A stretch of DNA of 64,000 nt from Dryocola clanedunensis. GTDB taxonomy: Bacteria; Pseudomonadota; Gammaproteobacteria; Enterobacterales; Enterobacteriaceae. The notes below the pieces were generated by a model. It saw nothing but the letters and a program-made list of their open reading frames with translations, was not told the origin of the DNA and did not search any database. Of the stretch, positions 54,757 through 63,506 are shown in pieces. Made by a program: the position numbers and the translations under genes. How positions within the stretch are numbered: the stretch's first letter is position 1; each line of letters begins with the position of its first letter. Location of the stretch: assembly GCF_025215155.1 (NCBI RefSeq), contig NZ_JALHAM010000117.1; one strand, written 5' to 3'.

Positions 54757-55701
54757 ATGCAAAACCGCCTCACCATCAAAGACATTGCCCGACTAAGCGG
54801 CGTGGGCAAGTCCACCGTCTCCCGCGTGCTGAATAATGAAAGCGGCGTCAGCGCCCGCACGCGCGAAAGGGTGGAGGCGGTTATGCAGCAGGAAGGTTTC
54901 TCTCCCTCCCGCTCGGCACGTGCCATGCGCGGGCAAAGCGACAAGGTTGTGGCGATTATCGTTACCCGCCTGGATTCGCTGTCGGAAAACCTGGCCGTTC
55001 AGACCATGCTGCCGAGCCTTTATGAGCAGGGTTATGACCCGATCATGATGGAAAGCCAGTTCGATCCCCGGCTGGTGGAGGAGCATCTGGGTATGCTCAA
55101 GCGCCGTAATATCGACGGCGTGATCCTCTTCGGCTTTACCGGCATCAGCGAAAAAATGCTCCAGTCCTGGCAATCCACCCTGGTGCTGATGGCCCGTGAC
55201 GCCAAAGGTTTTGCTTCCGTCTGCTATGACGATGAGGGGGCTATCACCTGCCTGATGGCAAAGCTCTACTCCCAGGGTCACCGCCATATCAGCTATCTGG
55301 GCGTGCCGCATACCGACGTCACCACAGGTCTGCGTCGCCATGAGGCCTACCTCACTTTCTGTAAAAAACACAGGCTGACGCCGAAGGTCGCCCTGCCGGG
55401 GCTGGCGATGAAACAGGGTTATGAGCACGTCGCCGAAGTGCTGATGCCGGAAACCACCGCCCTGCTGTGCGCCACCGATACCCTTGCGCTGGGGGCCAGC
55501 AAATATTTGCAGGAGCACCAGGCCTCGCTCCAGCTGGCAAGCGTCGGCAACACGCCGCTGATGAAGTTCCTCCACCCGGAAATCATCACCGTCGATCCAG
55601 GCTATGCGGAAGCCGGACGCCAGGCCGTTTTACAGCTTATCGGCCAGGTAACCCAGGCCTGCGATCTGCGCCAGATCGTTATCCCCAGCACGCTTCAGTA
55701 A
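54757..55701 (+). CDS. treR: Trehalose operon repressor TreR
   Basis: LacI-family repressor of 314 residues (E. coli 315), induced by trehalose 6-phosphate. The start at 54757 (MQNRLTIKDIARLSGVGKS) follows E. coli; an ATG four codons earlier exists. Helix-turn-helix KDIARLSGVGKSTVSRVLNNESGVS; ligand domain with LLCATDTLALGASKYLQ. Divergent from mgtA and upstream of treBC as in E. coli. Confidence 0.95.
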   Translation: MQNRLTIKDIARLSGVGKSTVSRVLNNESGVSARTRERVEAVMQQEGFSPSRSARAMRGQSDKVVAIIVTRLDSLSENLAVQTMLPSLYEQGYDPIMMESQFDPRLVEEHLGMLKRRNIDGVILFGFTGISEKMLQSWQSTLVLMARDAKGFASVCYDDEGAITCLMAKLYSQGHRHISYLGVPHTDVTTGLRRHEAYLTFCKKHRLTPKVALPGLAMKQGYEHVAEVLMPETTALLCATDTLALGASKYLQEHQASLQLASVGNTPLMKFLHPEIITVDPGYAEAGRQAVLQLIGQVTQACDLRQIVIPSTLQ

Positions 55702-55743
55702 TCCTCCCCGATCGCAGGTTTATTGTGATCGTCACCCGATTTC

Positions 55744-55755
55744 GGGAACGTTCCC
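55744..55755. promoter_or_regulatory. TreR operator upstream of treB
   Basis: Perfect palindrome GGGAACGTTCCC, 68-79 bases before the treB start; equals the TreR operator core as I recall it from E. coli. Confidence 0.8.
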
Positions 55756-55823
55756 ATTCCCAATAAAACCATTCCTCAGTAACCTTGCTGCCAGGTCATT
55801 CCTCCTTACCTCGGGGCCCCATA

Positions 55824-57242
55824 ATGAGCAAAGTAAAACAACAGGACATCGACAGGCTGATTGAGCTGGTCGGCGGACGCGAAAACATCGCCACCGTGAG
55901 CCACTGCATTACCCGACTCCGCTTTGTACTGAACAATACGGCTATCGCCCGTCCAAAAGAGATCGAAACCCTGCCGATGGTGAAAGGCTGCTTTACCAAC
56001 GCCGGGCAGTTCCAGGTCGTTATCGGCCCGGAAGTAGGCGACTACTATAAGGCGCTGATAGCCACCAGCGGCCACAACACGGCGGACAAAGAGCAGGCGA
56101 AGCTGGCCGCCCGCCAGAATATGAAGTGGCACGAGCAGCTTATCTCGCACTTCGCGGAGATTTTCTTCCCCTTACTGCCTGCGCTCATCAGCGGCGGTTT
56201 GATCCTCGGCTTCCGTAACGTGATCGGCGACCTGCCGATGAGCAACGGCCAGACTCTGGCGCAGATGCACCCGTCGCTGCAGAGCATCTACGACTTCCTG
56301 TGGCTGATTGGCGAAGCGATTTTCTTCTATTTGCCGGTAGGGATTTGCTGGTCCGCCGTGCGCAAAATGGGCGGGACGCCTATCCTTGGTATCGTGCTGG
56401 GCGTTACGCTCGTGTCGCCGCAGCTGATGAACGCCTACGATTTAGGGACCAAAATCCCGGAGGTCTGGAACTTTGGCTGGTTCACCATTGAGAAGGTGGG
56501 CTATCAGGCGCAGGTTATTCCTGCCCTGCTGGCGGGCCTGGCGCTGGGCTTTATTGAGACGCGTCTTAAACGCATAGTCCCGGATTACCTCTATCTTGTA
56601 ATAGTGCCCGTGTGTTCTTTGATTCTGGCCGTGTTCCTGGCCCATGCGTTTATCGGTCCGTTCGGCCGCTGGATCGGCGACGGCGTTGCCTTCGCCGTGC
56701 GCCACCTGATGACCGGCAGTTTCGCACCGATTGGTGCCGCACTGTTTGGCTTCCTGTATGCGCCGCTGGTGATTACCGGCGTGCACCAGACAACGCTGGC
56801 CATCGATATGCAGATGATTCAGAACATGGGCGGCACGCCGGTCTGGCCGCTGATTGCACTGTCTAACATTGCGCAGGCCTCGGCGGTTGTTGGGGTGATT
56901 ATTTGCAGCCGTAAGCACAACGAACGTGAGATATCCGTTCCGGCGGCGATCTCCGCTTATCTCGGCGTCACCGAACCGGCAATGTACGGGATCAACCTGA
57001 AGTACCGTTTCCCGATGCTGTGCGCAATGGTCGGGTCCGGTATTGCAGGTCTGCTTTGTGGCCTGAACGGCGTGGTGGCGAACGGCATTGGCGTTGGCGG
57101 CCTGCCGGGCATTCTGTCCATTCAGCCGCGCTACTGGGAGGTTTACTCCATCGCGATAATGATTGCCGTGGTGATTCCGATTGTCCTGACGACGGCGGTG
57201 TACAAGCGCAAATACCGTCAGGGCACGCTGTTAGTGGTGTAG
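55824..57242 (+). CDS. treB: PTS trehalose EIIBC component TreB
   Basis: Inner membrane PTS permease of 472 residues that imports trehalose as trehalose 6-phosphate. The EIIB phospho-cysteine is Cys28 in SHCITRLRF. The EIIC domain has about ten helices and the motif YLGVTEPAMYGINLKYRFP. No EIIA domain; relies on Crr. The start at 55824 (MSKVKQQDIDRLIELVGG) matches E. coli. First gene of treBC, under TreR. Confidence 0.95.
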   Translation: MSKVKQQDIDRLIELVGGRENIATVSHCITRLRFVLNNTAIARPKEIETLPMVKGCFTNAGQFQVVIGPEVGDYYKALIATSGHNTADKEQAKLAARQNMKWHEQLISHFAEIFFPLLPALISGGLILGFRNVIGDLPMSNGQTLAQMHPSLQSIYDFLWLIGEAIFFYLPVGICWSAVRKMGGTPILGIVLGVTLVSPQLMNAYDLGTKIPEVWNFGWFTIEKVGYQAQVIPALLAGLALGFIETRLKRIVPDYLYLVIVPVCSLILAVFLAHAFIGPFGRWIGDGVAFAVRHLMTGSFAPIGAALFGFLYAPLVITGVHQTTLAIDMQMIQNMGGTPVWPLIALSNIAQASAVVGVIICSRKHNEREISVPAAISAYLGVTEPAMYGINLKYRFPMLCAMVGSGIAGLLCGLNGVVANGIGVGGLPGILSIQPRYWEVYSIAIMIAVVIPIVLTTAVYKRKYRQGTLLVV

Positions 57243-57260
57243 GTTTAATTTGATGTAACC

Positions 57261-57279
57261 GGGGCCAGCTACTGGCCCC
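57261..57279 (+). other. Intercistronic hairpin between treB and treC
   Basis: GGGGCCAG-CTA-CTGGCCCC, perfect 8-bp stem followed by TTAGCTTTAGG. No T-run long enough for a terminator; may protect or separate the two messages. Confidence 0.5.
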
Positions 57280-57298
57280 TTAGCTTTAGGAAAGCGCT

Positions 57299-58957
57299 AT
57301 GAATACAACGCCTCCATGGTGGCAGCATGGTGTCATCTACCAGATCTACCCGAAGAGTTTTCAGGACACGACCGGCAACGGAACCGGTGATTTAATTGGC
57401 GTGATTAAGCGTCTCGACTACCTCAAGCTGCTGGGCGTGGACGCCATCTGGCTGACGCCGTTTTATGTCTCACCGCAGGTGGACAACGGCTATGACGTGG
57501 CGAACTACTGCGCCATCGACCATACCTACGGCACGCTGGATGATTTCGACCTGCTGGTGGCCGGTGCGCACGAGCGCGGCATCCGCGTCATTCTGGATAT
57601 GGTGTTTAACCATACTTCCACGCAGCACGCCTGGTTCCACGAGTCGCTTAACAAGGACAGTCCATACCGCGAATTCTACATCTGGCGCGACGGCACGCCG
57701 GACGTGCTGCCGAACAACTGGCGCTCGAAATTTGGCGGTAACGCCTGGCGCTGGCATGCGGAAAGCGGCCAGTACTATCTGCATCTCTTCGCCCCGGAGC
57801 AGGCGGATCTGAACTGGGAAAACCCGCAGGTTCGCGCCGAGCTGAAAAAGGTTTGCGAGTTCTGGGCAGACCGTGGCGTGGACGGCCTGCGCCTCGACGT
57901 CATCAACCTCGTCTCGAAAGACCAGGATTTCCCGAACGATATCGAAGGGGGCGATGGCCGCCGCTTTTACACCGACGGGCCGCGCATTCACGAGTACCTG
58001 CAGGAACTTAGTCGCGACGTGTTTGTACCACGCGAGCTGATGACGGTGGGCGAAATGTCCTCCACCACGCTCGATAACTGCCAGCAGTACGCGGCGCTGA
58101 ACGCCGACGAGCTGTCGATGACGTTCAACTTCCACCACCTGAAAGTGGATTATCCCGGCGGGCAGAAATGGACGCTGGCGGAGCCGGACTTTGTGGCGCT
58201 GAAGGCCATTTTCAGCCACTGGCAGCAGGGCATGCACAACGTGGCGTGGAATGCGCTGTTCTGGTGTAACCACGACCAGCCTCGCATCGTTTCCCGCTTT
58301 GGGGACGAAGGGGAGCTGCGGGTTCCGGCGGCGAAGATGCTGGCCATGGTGCTGCACGGCATGCAGGGCACGCCGTATATCTATCAGGGCGAAGAGCTGG
58401 GGATGACCAACCCCCACTTCAGCCGCATCATTGATTACCGGGACGTTGAAAGCCATAACATGTACGCGGAGCTGCGCGCTCAGGGCCGCGACAGCGACAA
58501 CCTGCTGGCAATCCTCGCGAGTAAATCCAGAGACAACAGCCGCACGCCAATGCAGTGGGACAGCGGTGAGAACGCAGGCTTCACCACCGGCACGCCGTGG
58601 ATCAACCTGTGCGATAACTACGAAACGATCAACGCCAGCAAAGCGGTAGACGATCCGGACTCGGTGTTTTATGCCTACCAGCGGCTTATCAAGCTGCGCA
58701 AGGCCCAGCCGATCTTCACCTGGGGCAACTATCAGGATCTGCTGCCGGAACACCCTTATCTGTGGTGCTACCGCCGGGAATGGCAGGGCCAGACGCTGGT
58801 GGTCGCGGCAAACCTCAGCCGCCATAACCAGTGGTGGCAGCCGGATGCCTTTGAGGGCAGCTGGGAGGTGCTGATGAGCAACTATGCTGAGGCCTCAGGC
58901 AAGCCGGGGGAAATCAGCCTGCGGCCTTATGAGGCGGTTTACTGGCTGCGGAAGTAA
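57299..58957 (+). CDS. treC: Trehalose-6-phosphate hydrolase TreC
   Basis: Cytoplasmic GH13 enzyme of 552 residues that splits trehalose 6-phosphate into glucose and glucose 6-phosphate. The catalytic nucleophile Asp is in VDGLRLDVINL, the acid/base Glu in TVGEMSSTT, and the third Asp in CNHDQPRIVSR. DNGYDVANY and DMVFNHTS are family blocks. Ends TreC-like (YEAVYWLRK). AGGAAAG precedes the ATG. Confidence 0.96.
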   Translation: MNTTPPWWQHGVIYQIYPKSFQDTTGNGTGDLIGVIKRLDYLKLLGVDAIWLTPFYVSPQVDNGYDVANYCAIDHTYGTLDDFDLLVAGAHERGIRVILDMVFNHTSTQHAWFHESLNKDSPYREFYIWRDGTPDVLPNNWRSKFGGNAWRWHAESGQYYLHLFAPEQADLNWENPQVRAELKKVCEFWADRGVDGLRLDVINLVSKDQDFPNDIEGGDGRRFYTDGPRIHEYLQELSRDVFVPRELMTVGEMSSTTLDNCQQYAALNADELSMTFNFHHLKVDYPGGQKWTLAEPDFVALKAIFSHWQQGMHNVAWNALFWCNHDQPRIVSRFGDEGELRVPAAKMLAMVLHGMQGTPYIYQGEELGMTNPHFSRIIDYRDVESHNMYAELRAQGRDSDNLLAILASKSRDNSRTPMQWDSGENAGFTTGTPWINLCDNYETINASKAVDDPDSVFYAYQRLIKLRKAQPIFTWGNYQDLLPEHPYLWCYRREWQGQTLVVAANLSRHNQWWQPDAFEGSWEVLMSNYAEASGKPGEISLRPYEAVYWLRK

Positions 58958-58961
58958 AACT

Positions 58962-59003
58962 CAAGCGGCGGATGGCACCTGCGCCTGTCCGCCCTGCTCT
59001 TTT
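58962..59003. repeat. Short palindromic repeat between treC and the oxidoreductase gene
   Basis: GGCGGATGGCACCTGCGCCTGTCCGCC, an imperfect stem-loop of REP type between convergent genes. Confidence 0.5.
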
Positions 59004-59536
59004 CACATCCCACGCAGTTCCTGTAGCCTTTCCAGCCAGTAGTTCACGCCGTTATCAATCAGCGCATCGGTGGCATCATTCATGCCCTGCACCAGCGCGG
59101 GCGGCTGCCACAGCATACCTGTCTTATTTGCCATGGCATGGAAAGGCAGCAGCAGCGCGTCCACGGCATACTGGTTATAACCTTCCGGCGTGTAGGCCTG
59201 CGCGGAGCCGCCCGTCGAAGTCATCACCATCATTTTCTTACCGTGCAATACTTTGCCGTCGCTGCCGTAGGCAAACCCGTATGTCAGCACCTGATCCTGC
59301 CACTCTTTGAGAATGGCCGGAGAGCTGTACCACCAGAAAGGGAACAGCAGGATGACGGTGTCATGGTTACGCAGCAGGTTCTGCTCGTGCTCAACGTCAA
59401 TCTGGAAATCAGGATAGGCGTGGGTAAGTTGATGTACGGTGACGTCTGCAAGGCCTGTAAATGCCTCGATAGCCGCCTTGCTGATGCGGGATTTATCAGG
59501 ATAGCGGTGCGCCGCAAGGACCAGGATCTTATTCAT
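59003..59536 (-). CDS. NAD(P)H oxidoreductase, KefF/flavodoxin_2 family
   Basis: A 177-residue cytoplasmic flavoprotein. FMN-binding elements: LVLAAHRYPDKSRISKAA at the N-terminus, VILLFPFWWYSSPAILKEWQD in the middle and TSTGGSAQAYTPEG. Closest to KefF/MdaB/YheR-type quinone reductases that detoxify quinones or electrophiles. No kef potassium efflux gene is adjacent. Divergent from a LysR regulator across 101 bp, which suggests that regulator controls it. Confidence 0.83.
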   Translation of the reverse strand: MNKILVLAAHRYPDKSRISKAAIEAFTGLADVTVHQLTHAYPDFQIDVEHEQNLLRNHDTVILLFPFWWYSSPAILKEWQDQVLTYGFAYGSDGKVLHGKKMMVMTSTGGSAQAYTPEGYNQYAVDALLLPFHAMANKTGMLWQPPALVQGMNDATDALIDNGVNYWLERLQELRGM

Positions 59537-59637
59537 ATTTCACAGCCTCATCATGTGGATGCGGCTATCATTCCAAATCCTTATGCTTACCTGTAGTCTC
59601 AAGCAGTGCATATCAGTTTCAACCAAAGGTTAAAGCC

Positions 59638-60519
59638 ATGTCGCTCCCGCAAGATGTTCATCGCCTGCTTCCCGCCTTTCTGGCCGCCGCCGACTGCCAG
59701 AGCTTTTCCGCCGCCGCGCGTCAGTTAGGCGTCACGCCGGCGGCGGTAAGTAAGAGCGTGCGTCAGCTCGAGCAGCGCCTCGGCATGAGCCTGTTCGGAC
59801 GGAACACGCATTTCGTCGTACTGACCGAAGAAGGCGCGGCTTTGCGCGAACAGATCGCTCCGCTATGGCACGCATTGAACCAAGCGCTGATTAACCCGGA
59901 GGCTGAGCCTGCGGGGTTACTGCGCGTCAGCGTCATCCCCGGTTTTGGTCGTCACGCCCTTCTGCCGGAGCTTGCGGAATTTCAGCGGCGCTACCCGAAG
60001 ATTCGCTTCGAACTGTCGATGGAGGCGCGCAGCGTAAACCTTATTGGTGAGCGTATCGATGTCGCAATCGGCCAAAAAAATCTGAAAGAGAATCGGGTAG
60101 TTGCACGCGAACTTCGCCCAATGGGTATGATCATGGCGGCAAGCCCCGGCTATCTGGCGAAACACGGCCTACCGAAAAAACCTGAAGATTTAGCTCAGCA
60201 TCGCTGTCTGGTGCACCGCAATCCGGGGAACGGACGGCTGCAGCAGTGGCTCAATGATGAAAGTCTACTCGACGAGCAGACGGCATGGTTTATTGCCACC
60301 ATGCCCGACGCCCTGCTGGACGCGGCGCTGAACGGCATGGGGATAGTGTATCTTGCCGACTGGTACCTTAATCGCCCGGTTAAAGAAGGGAAATTAATCC
60401 CCCTGCTGGCTGATTTTCACCCCGCACCGCAGACGCTGTGGGTCAAATATCCGGGTGGTAGGCTGACGCCGCGAACCCGCGTTTTTGTCGACTATTTACG
60501 CGAAAAATTCAGCGCTTAA
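59638..60519 (+). CDS. LysR-family transcriptional regulator
   Basis: A 293-residue LysR-type regulator. Winged helix FLAAADCQSFSAAARQLG and VTPAAVSKSVRQLEQRLGM (about 14-50), then a periplasmic-binding-like effector domain (GLLRVSVIPGFGRHALLPEL, RIDVAIGQKNLKE). Most like the regulators found beside quinone reductase or dehydrogenase genes. It is divergent from the KefF-like gene, the standard layout for a LysR regulator and its target. Effector unknown. Confidence 0.87.
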   Translation: MSLPQDVHRLLPAFLAAADCQSFSAAARQLGVTPAAVSKSVRQLEQRLGMSLFGRNTHFVVLTEEGAALREQIAPLWHALNQALINPEAEPAGLLRVSVIPGFGRHALLPELAEFQRRYPKIRFELSMEARSVNLIGERIDVAIGQKNLKENRVVARELRPMGMIMAASPGYLAKHGLPKKPEDLAQHRCLVHRNPGNGRLQQWLNDESLLDEQTAWFIATMPDALLDAALNGMGIVYLADWYLNRPVKEGKLIPLLADFHPAPQTLWVKYPGGRLTPRTRVFVDYLREKFSA

Positions 60520-60815
60520 ATTTGTTTTCTGAACCGACGCCGCACCCTTCCTGCAACGCCCGCAATACTTTGTCCTGCATCAATAAAAGTTCAAACATCT
60601 TTGGTGCAAGCACTATATATAGACCTTAAAATGCACCCCGACCCCATATGTTGTGCATTTCGACTATTATCGCAACAACACCCACAGGATAACTCTGGGC
60701 ATTACCTGTGGATAACAGGGGCAGAAATTCGGAAGTCTTTGGCAAAACATATCTATATCAGGCAACGGTGTCTGCCGGCCCGGTGTGGATAACCAATTTT
60801 AAAAATGGAGAGATC
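60520..60815 (+). promoter_or_regulatory. nrdDG promoter region with paired NrdR boxes
   Basis: Box 1 at 60610-60625 (GCACTATATATAGACC) and box 2 at 60641-60656 (ACCCCATATGTTGTGC) each match 12 of 16 positions of the NrdR consensus acaCwAtATaTwGtgt. Their starts are 31 bases apart, three helical turns. No separate gene is seen in this 296-bp gap; an ATCAA half-site of FNR type lies at about 60580. Confidence 0.7.
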
Positions 60816-62951
60816 ATGACACCGCATGTGATGAAAAGAGACGGGTGCAAAGTACCTTTCACTTCAGAGCGCATTAAAGAAGCCATTCTTCGTGCAGCTA
60901 AAGCAGCGGGAGTCGATGACGCAGATTACTGCGGCCGCGTCGCAGATATCGTTCGCGCGCAGATGGAAGGCCGTAGCCAGGTGGATATCGGCGAGATCCA
61001 GACCGCAGTAGAAAACCAGCTGATGGCAGGTAACTACAAGCAGCTGGCACGTGCCTATATCGAATATCGCCATGACCGCGATCTTGAACGTGAAAAACGT
61101 GGCCGGTTAAACCAGGAGATCCGTGGCCTGGTCGAACAAACCAACTCCGCCCTGCTCAACGAAAACGCGAATAAAGACAGCAAGGTGATCCCAACCCAGC
61201 GCGATCTGCTGGCGGGCATTGTTGCCAAGCATTATGCCAGGCAGCACCTGCTGCCGCGCGATGTGGTGCTGGCGCACGAGCGTGGTGACATCCACTATCA
61301 CGATCTGGACTACTCTCCGTTCTTCCCAATGTTTAACTGCATGCTTATCGACCTGAAAGGCATGCTGACCCACGGCTTTAAGATGGGCAACGCGGAAATT
61401 GAACCGCCGAAATCTATCTCTACCGCCACGGCGGTCACCGCGCAGATCATCGCCCAGGTTGCCAGCCACATCTACGGCGGCACCACGATTAACCGCATTG
61501 ATGAAGTGCTGGCGCCGTTTGTGACGGAAAGCTTTAAGAAGCACCGTAAAACGGCCGAAGAGTGGCAGATCCCGGACGCCGAAGGCTACGCCCTGTCACG
61601 CACCGAGAAAGAGTGCTACGACGCCTTCCAGTCGCTGGAATATGAAGTGAACACCCTGCACACCGCCAACGGCCAGACGCCGTTCGTCACCTTCGGTTTT
61701 GGCCTTGGGACGAGCTGGGAATCTCGCCTGATCCAGACTTCTATTTTGCGTAACCGCATCGCAGGGCTGGGTAAAAATCGTAAGACCGCCGTCTTCCCTA
61801 AGCTGGTGTTTGCCATTAAAGACGGCCTGAACCATAAGGCTGGCGACGCGAACTACGACATTAAACAGCTGGCGCTGGAGTGCGCCAGCAAGCGCATGTA
61901 TCCGGACATCCTGAATTACGATCAGGTAGTCAAAGTAACCGGCTCGTTCAAAACCCCGATGGGCTGCCGCAGCTTCCTGGGCGTGTACGAAGAGAACGGC
62001 GAGCAGATCCACGATGGCCGTAACAACATCGGCGTGATCAGCCTCAACCTGCCGCGCATCGCGCTGGAAGCCAAAGGCGACGAAGCCGCGTTCTGGAAAT
62101 TGCTTGACAGCCGTCTGGAGCTGGCCCACAAAGCGCTGATGACCCGCATCGCCCGCCTGGAAGGGGTGAAGGCCCGCGTGGCGCCAATCCTGTATATGGA
62201 AGGTGCCTGCGGTGTGCGTTTGAAAGCGGACGATAACGTGGCTGAAATATTCAAAAACGGTCGTGCCTCTATTTCCCTGGGTTATATCGGCATTCACGAA
62301 ACGGTCAACGCGCTGTTTGGCAACCAGCACGTTTACGACAGCGAAGCTCTGCGCGAGAAAGCCGTGGCGATTGTTGCCCGACTGCGCCAGGCAACGGACA
62401 CCTGGAAAGAGGAGTCTGGCTACGGATTCAGCCTCTACAGCACGCCAAGTGAAAACCTGTGCGACCGCTTCTGCCGTCTGGATACTGCTGAGTTTGGCAT
62501 GGTGCCGGGCGTCACCGATAAAGGTTATTACACCAACAGCTTCCACCTCGACGTGGAGAAGAAGGTTAACCCGTACGACAAAATTGACTTTGAAGCGCCG
62601 TACCCATCCGTGGCTAACGGCGGTTTCATCTGTTACGGCGAATACCCGAACATCCAGCACAACCTGCAGGCGCTGGAAGACGTCTGGGATTACAGCTACA
62701 AACACGTTCCGTATTACGGCACCAACACGCCAATCGACGAGTGCTACGAGTGCGGCTTCACCGGCGAGTTCGAATGCACCAGCAAGGGCTTCACCTGCCC
62801 GAAATGCGGTAACCACGATGCGGCTCGCGTCTCCGTTACCCGTCGCGTTTGCGGCTATCTGGGCAGCCCGGACGCCCGTCCGTTCAACGCCGGCAAGCAG
62901 GAAGAAGTTAAGCGCCGCGTGAAACACCTGGGCAACGGGCAGATCGGCTAA
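60816..62951 (+). CDS. nrdD: Anaerobic ribonucleoside-triphosphate reductase NrdD
   Basis: Class III glycyl-radical ribonucleotide reductase of 711 residues (E. coli 712), making dNTPs without oxygen. An ATP cone is at the N-terminus (KRDGCKVPFTSERIKEAILRA). The zinc site uses the cysteines in CYECGF and CPKCG, and the radical glycine lies in RVCGYLGSPDARPFN near the C-terminus. The start at 60816 has GGAGAG upstream; an earlier in-frame ATG at 60708 overlaps the regulatory region and is rejected. NrdR boxes lie upstream. Confidence 0.96.
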   Translation: MTPHVMKRDGCKVPFTSERIKEAILRAAKAAGVDDADYCGRVADIVRAQMEGRSQVDIGEIQTAVENQLMAGNYKQLARAYIEYRHDRDLEREKRGRLNQEIRGLVEQTNSALLNENANKDSKVIPTQRDLLAGIVAKHYARQHLLPRDVVLAHERGDIHYHDLDYSPFFPMFNCMLIDLKGMLTHGFKMGNAEIEPPKSISTATAVTAQIIAQVASHIYGGTTINRIDEVLAPFVTESFKKHRKTAEEWQIPDAEGYALSRTEKECYDAFQSLEYEVNTLHTANGQTPFVTFGFGLGTSWESRLIQTSILRNRIAGLGKNRKTAVFPKLVFAIKDGLNHKAGDANYDIKQLALECASKRMYPDILNYDQVVKVTGSFKTPMGCRSFLGVYEENGEQIHDGRNNIGVISLNLPRIALEAKGDEAAFWKLLDSRLELAHKALMTRIARLEGVKARVAPILYMEGACGVRLKADDNVAEIFKNGRASISLGYIGIHETVNALFGNQHVYDSEALREKAVAIVARLRQATDTWKEESGYGFSLYSTPSENLCDRFCRLDTAEFGMVPGVTDKGYYTNSFHLDVEKKVNPYDKIDFEAPYPSVANGGFICYGEYPNIQHNLQALEDVWDYSYKHVPYYGTNTPIDECYECGFTGEFECTSKGFTCPKCGNHDAARVSVTRRVCGYLGSPDARPFNAGKQEEVKRRVKHLGNGQIG

Positions 62952-63416
62952 GTGAACATGCATCAGTACTACCCGGTGGATATCGTTAACGGGCCGGGTA
63001 CCCGCTGCACGCTGTTCGTTTCCGGCTGCGTGCATGAATGCCCCGGCTGCTATAACAAAAGCACCTGGCGGGTCAATTCTGGCATGCCGTTCACCCGGGC
63101 GATGGAAGACCAGATCATAAGCGATCTGAACGATACCCGCGTGCGCCGCCAGGGCCTGTCGCTTTCGGGCGGCGACCCACTGCATCCGCAAAACGTGCCG
63201 GATATTCTGAAGCTGGTCCAGCGCGTGCGGGCAGAATGCCCGGGCAAGGATATCTGGATGTGGACGGGCTATAAGCTGGATGAGCTGACGGAGAGCCAGC
63301 GGGACGTGGTCGGGCTCATCAACGTGCTGGTCGACGGCAAGTTTGTACAGGATTTGAAAGACCCGGCGCTAATCTGGCGCGGCAGCAGCAACCAGGTCGT
63401 TCATCATTTACGATAA
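62952..63416 (+). CDS. nrdG: Anaerobic RNR-activating radical SAM protein NrdG
   Basis: Radical-SAM activase of 154 residues that installs the glycyl radical on NrdD. The [4Fe-4S]-binding motif is CVHECPGC. LSLSGGDPLHPQNVPDILK binds SAM. The GTG at 62952 directly follows the nrdD stop and gives MNMHQYYPVDIVNG, aligning with the E. coli start; an ATG two codons later is the alternative. No ribosome site of its own is obvious, so translation is probably coupled to nrdD. Confidence 0.95.
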   Translation: MNMHQYYPVDIVNGPGTRCTLFVSGCVHECPGCYNKSTWRVNSGMPFTRAMEDQIISDLNDTRVRRQGLSLSGGDPLHPQNVPDILKLVQRVRAECPGKDIWMWTGYKLDELTESQRDVVGLINVLVDGKFVQDLKDPALIWRGSSNQVVHHLR

Positions 63417-63424
63417 AGCCGCAA

Positions 63425-63506
63425 TTTTTTAAGGCGCGGGTAAGCACAGCGTCACCCGCCGGAAATATAATAAACGGAGGATGACGCTGCGCTTATCCAC
63501 CCTACA
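63425..63506. repeat. REP-like pair downstream of nrdG
   Basis: GGCGCGGGTAAGCACAGCGTCACCCGCC and, inverted, GGATGACGCTGCGCTTATCCACC separated by an AT-rich centre, between convergent nrdG and the permease gene. Confidence 0.65.
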
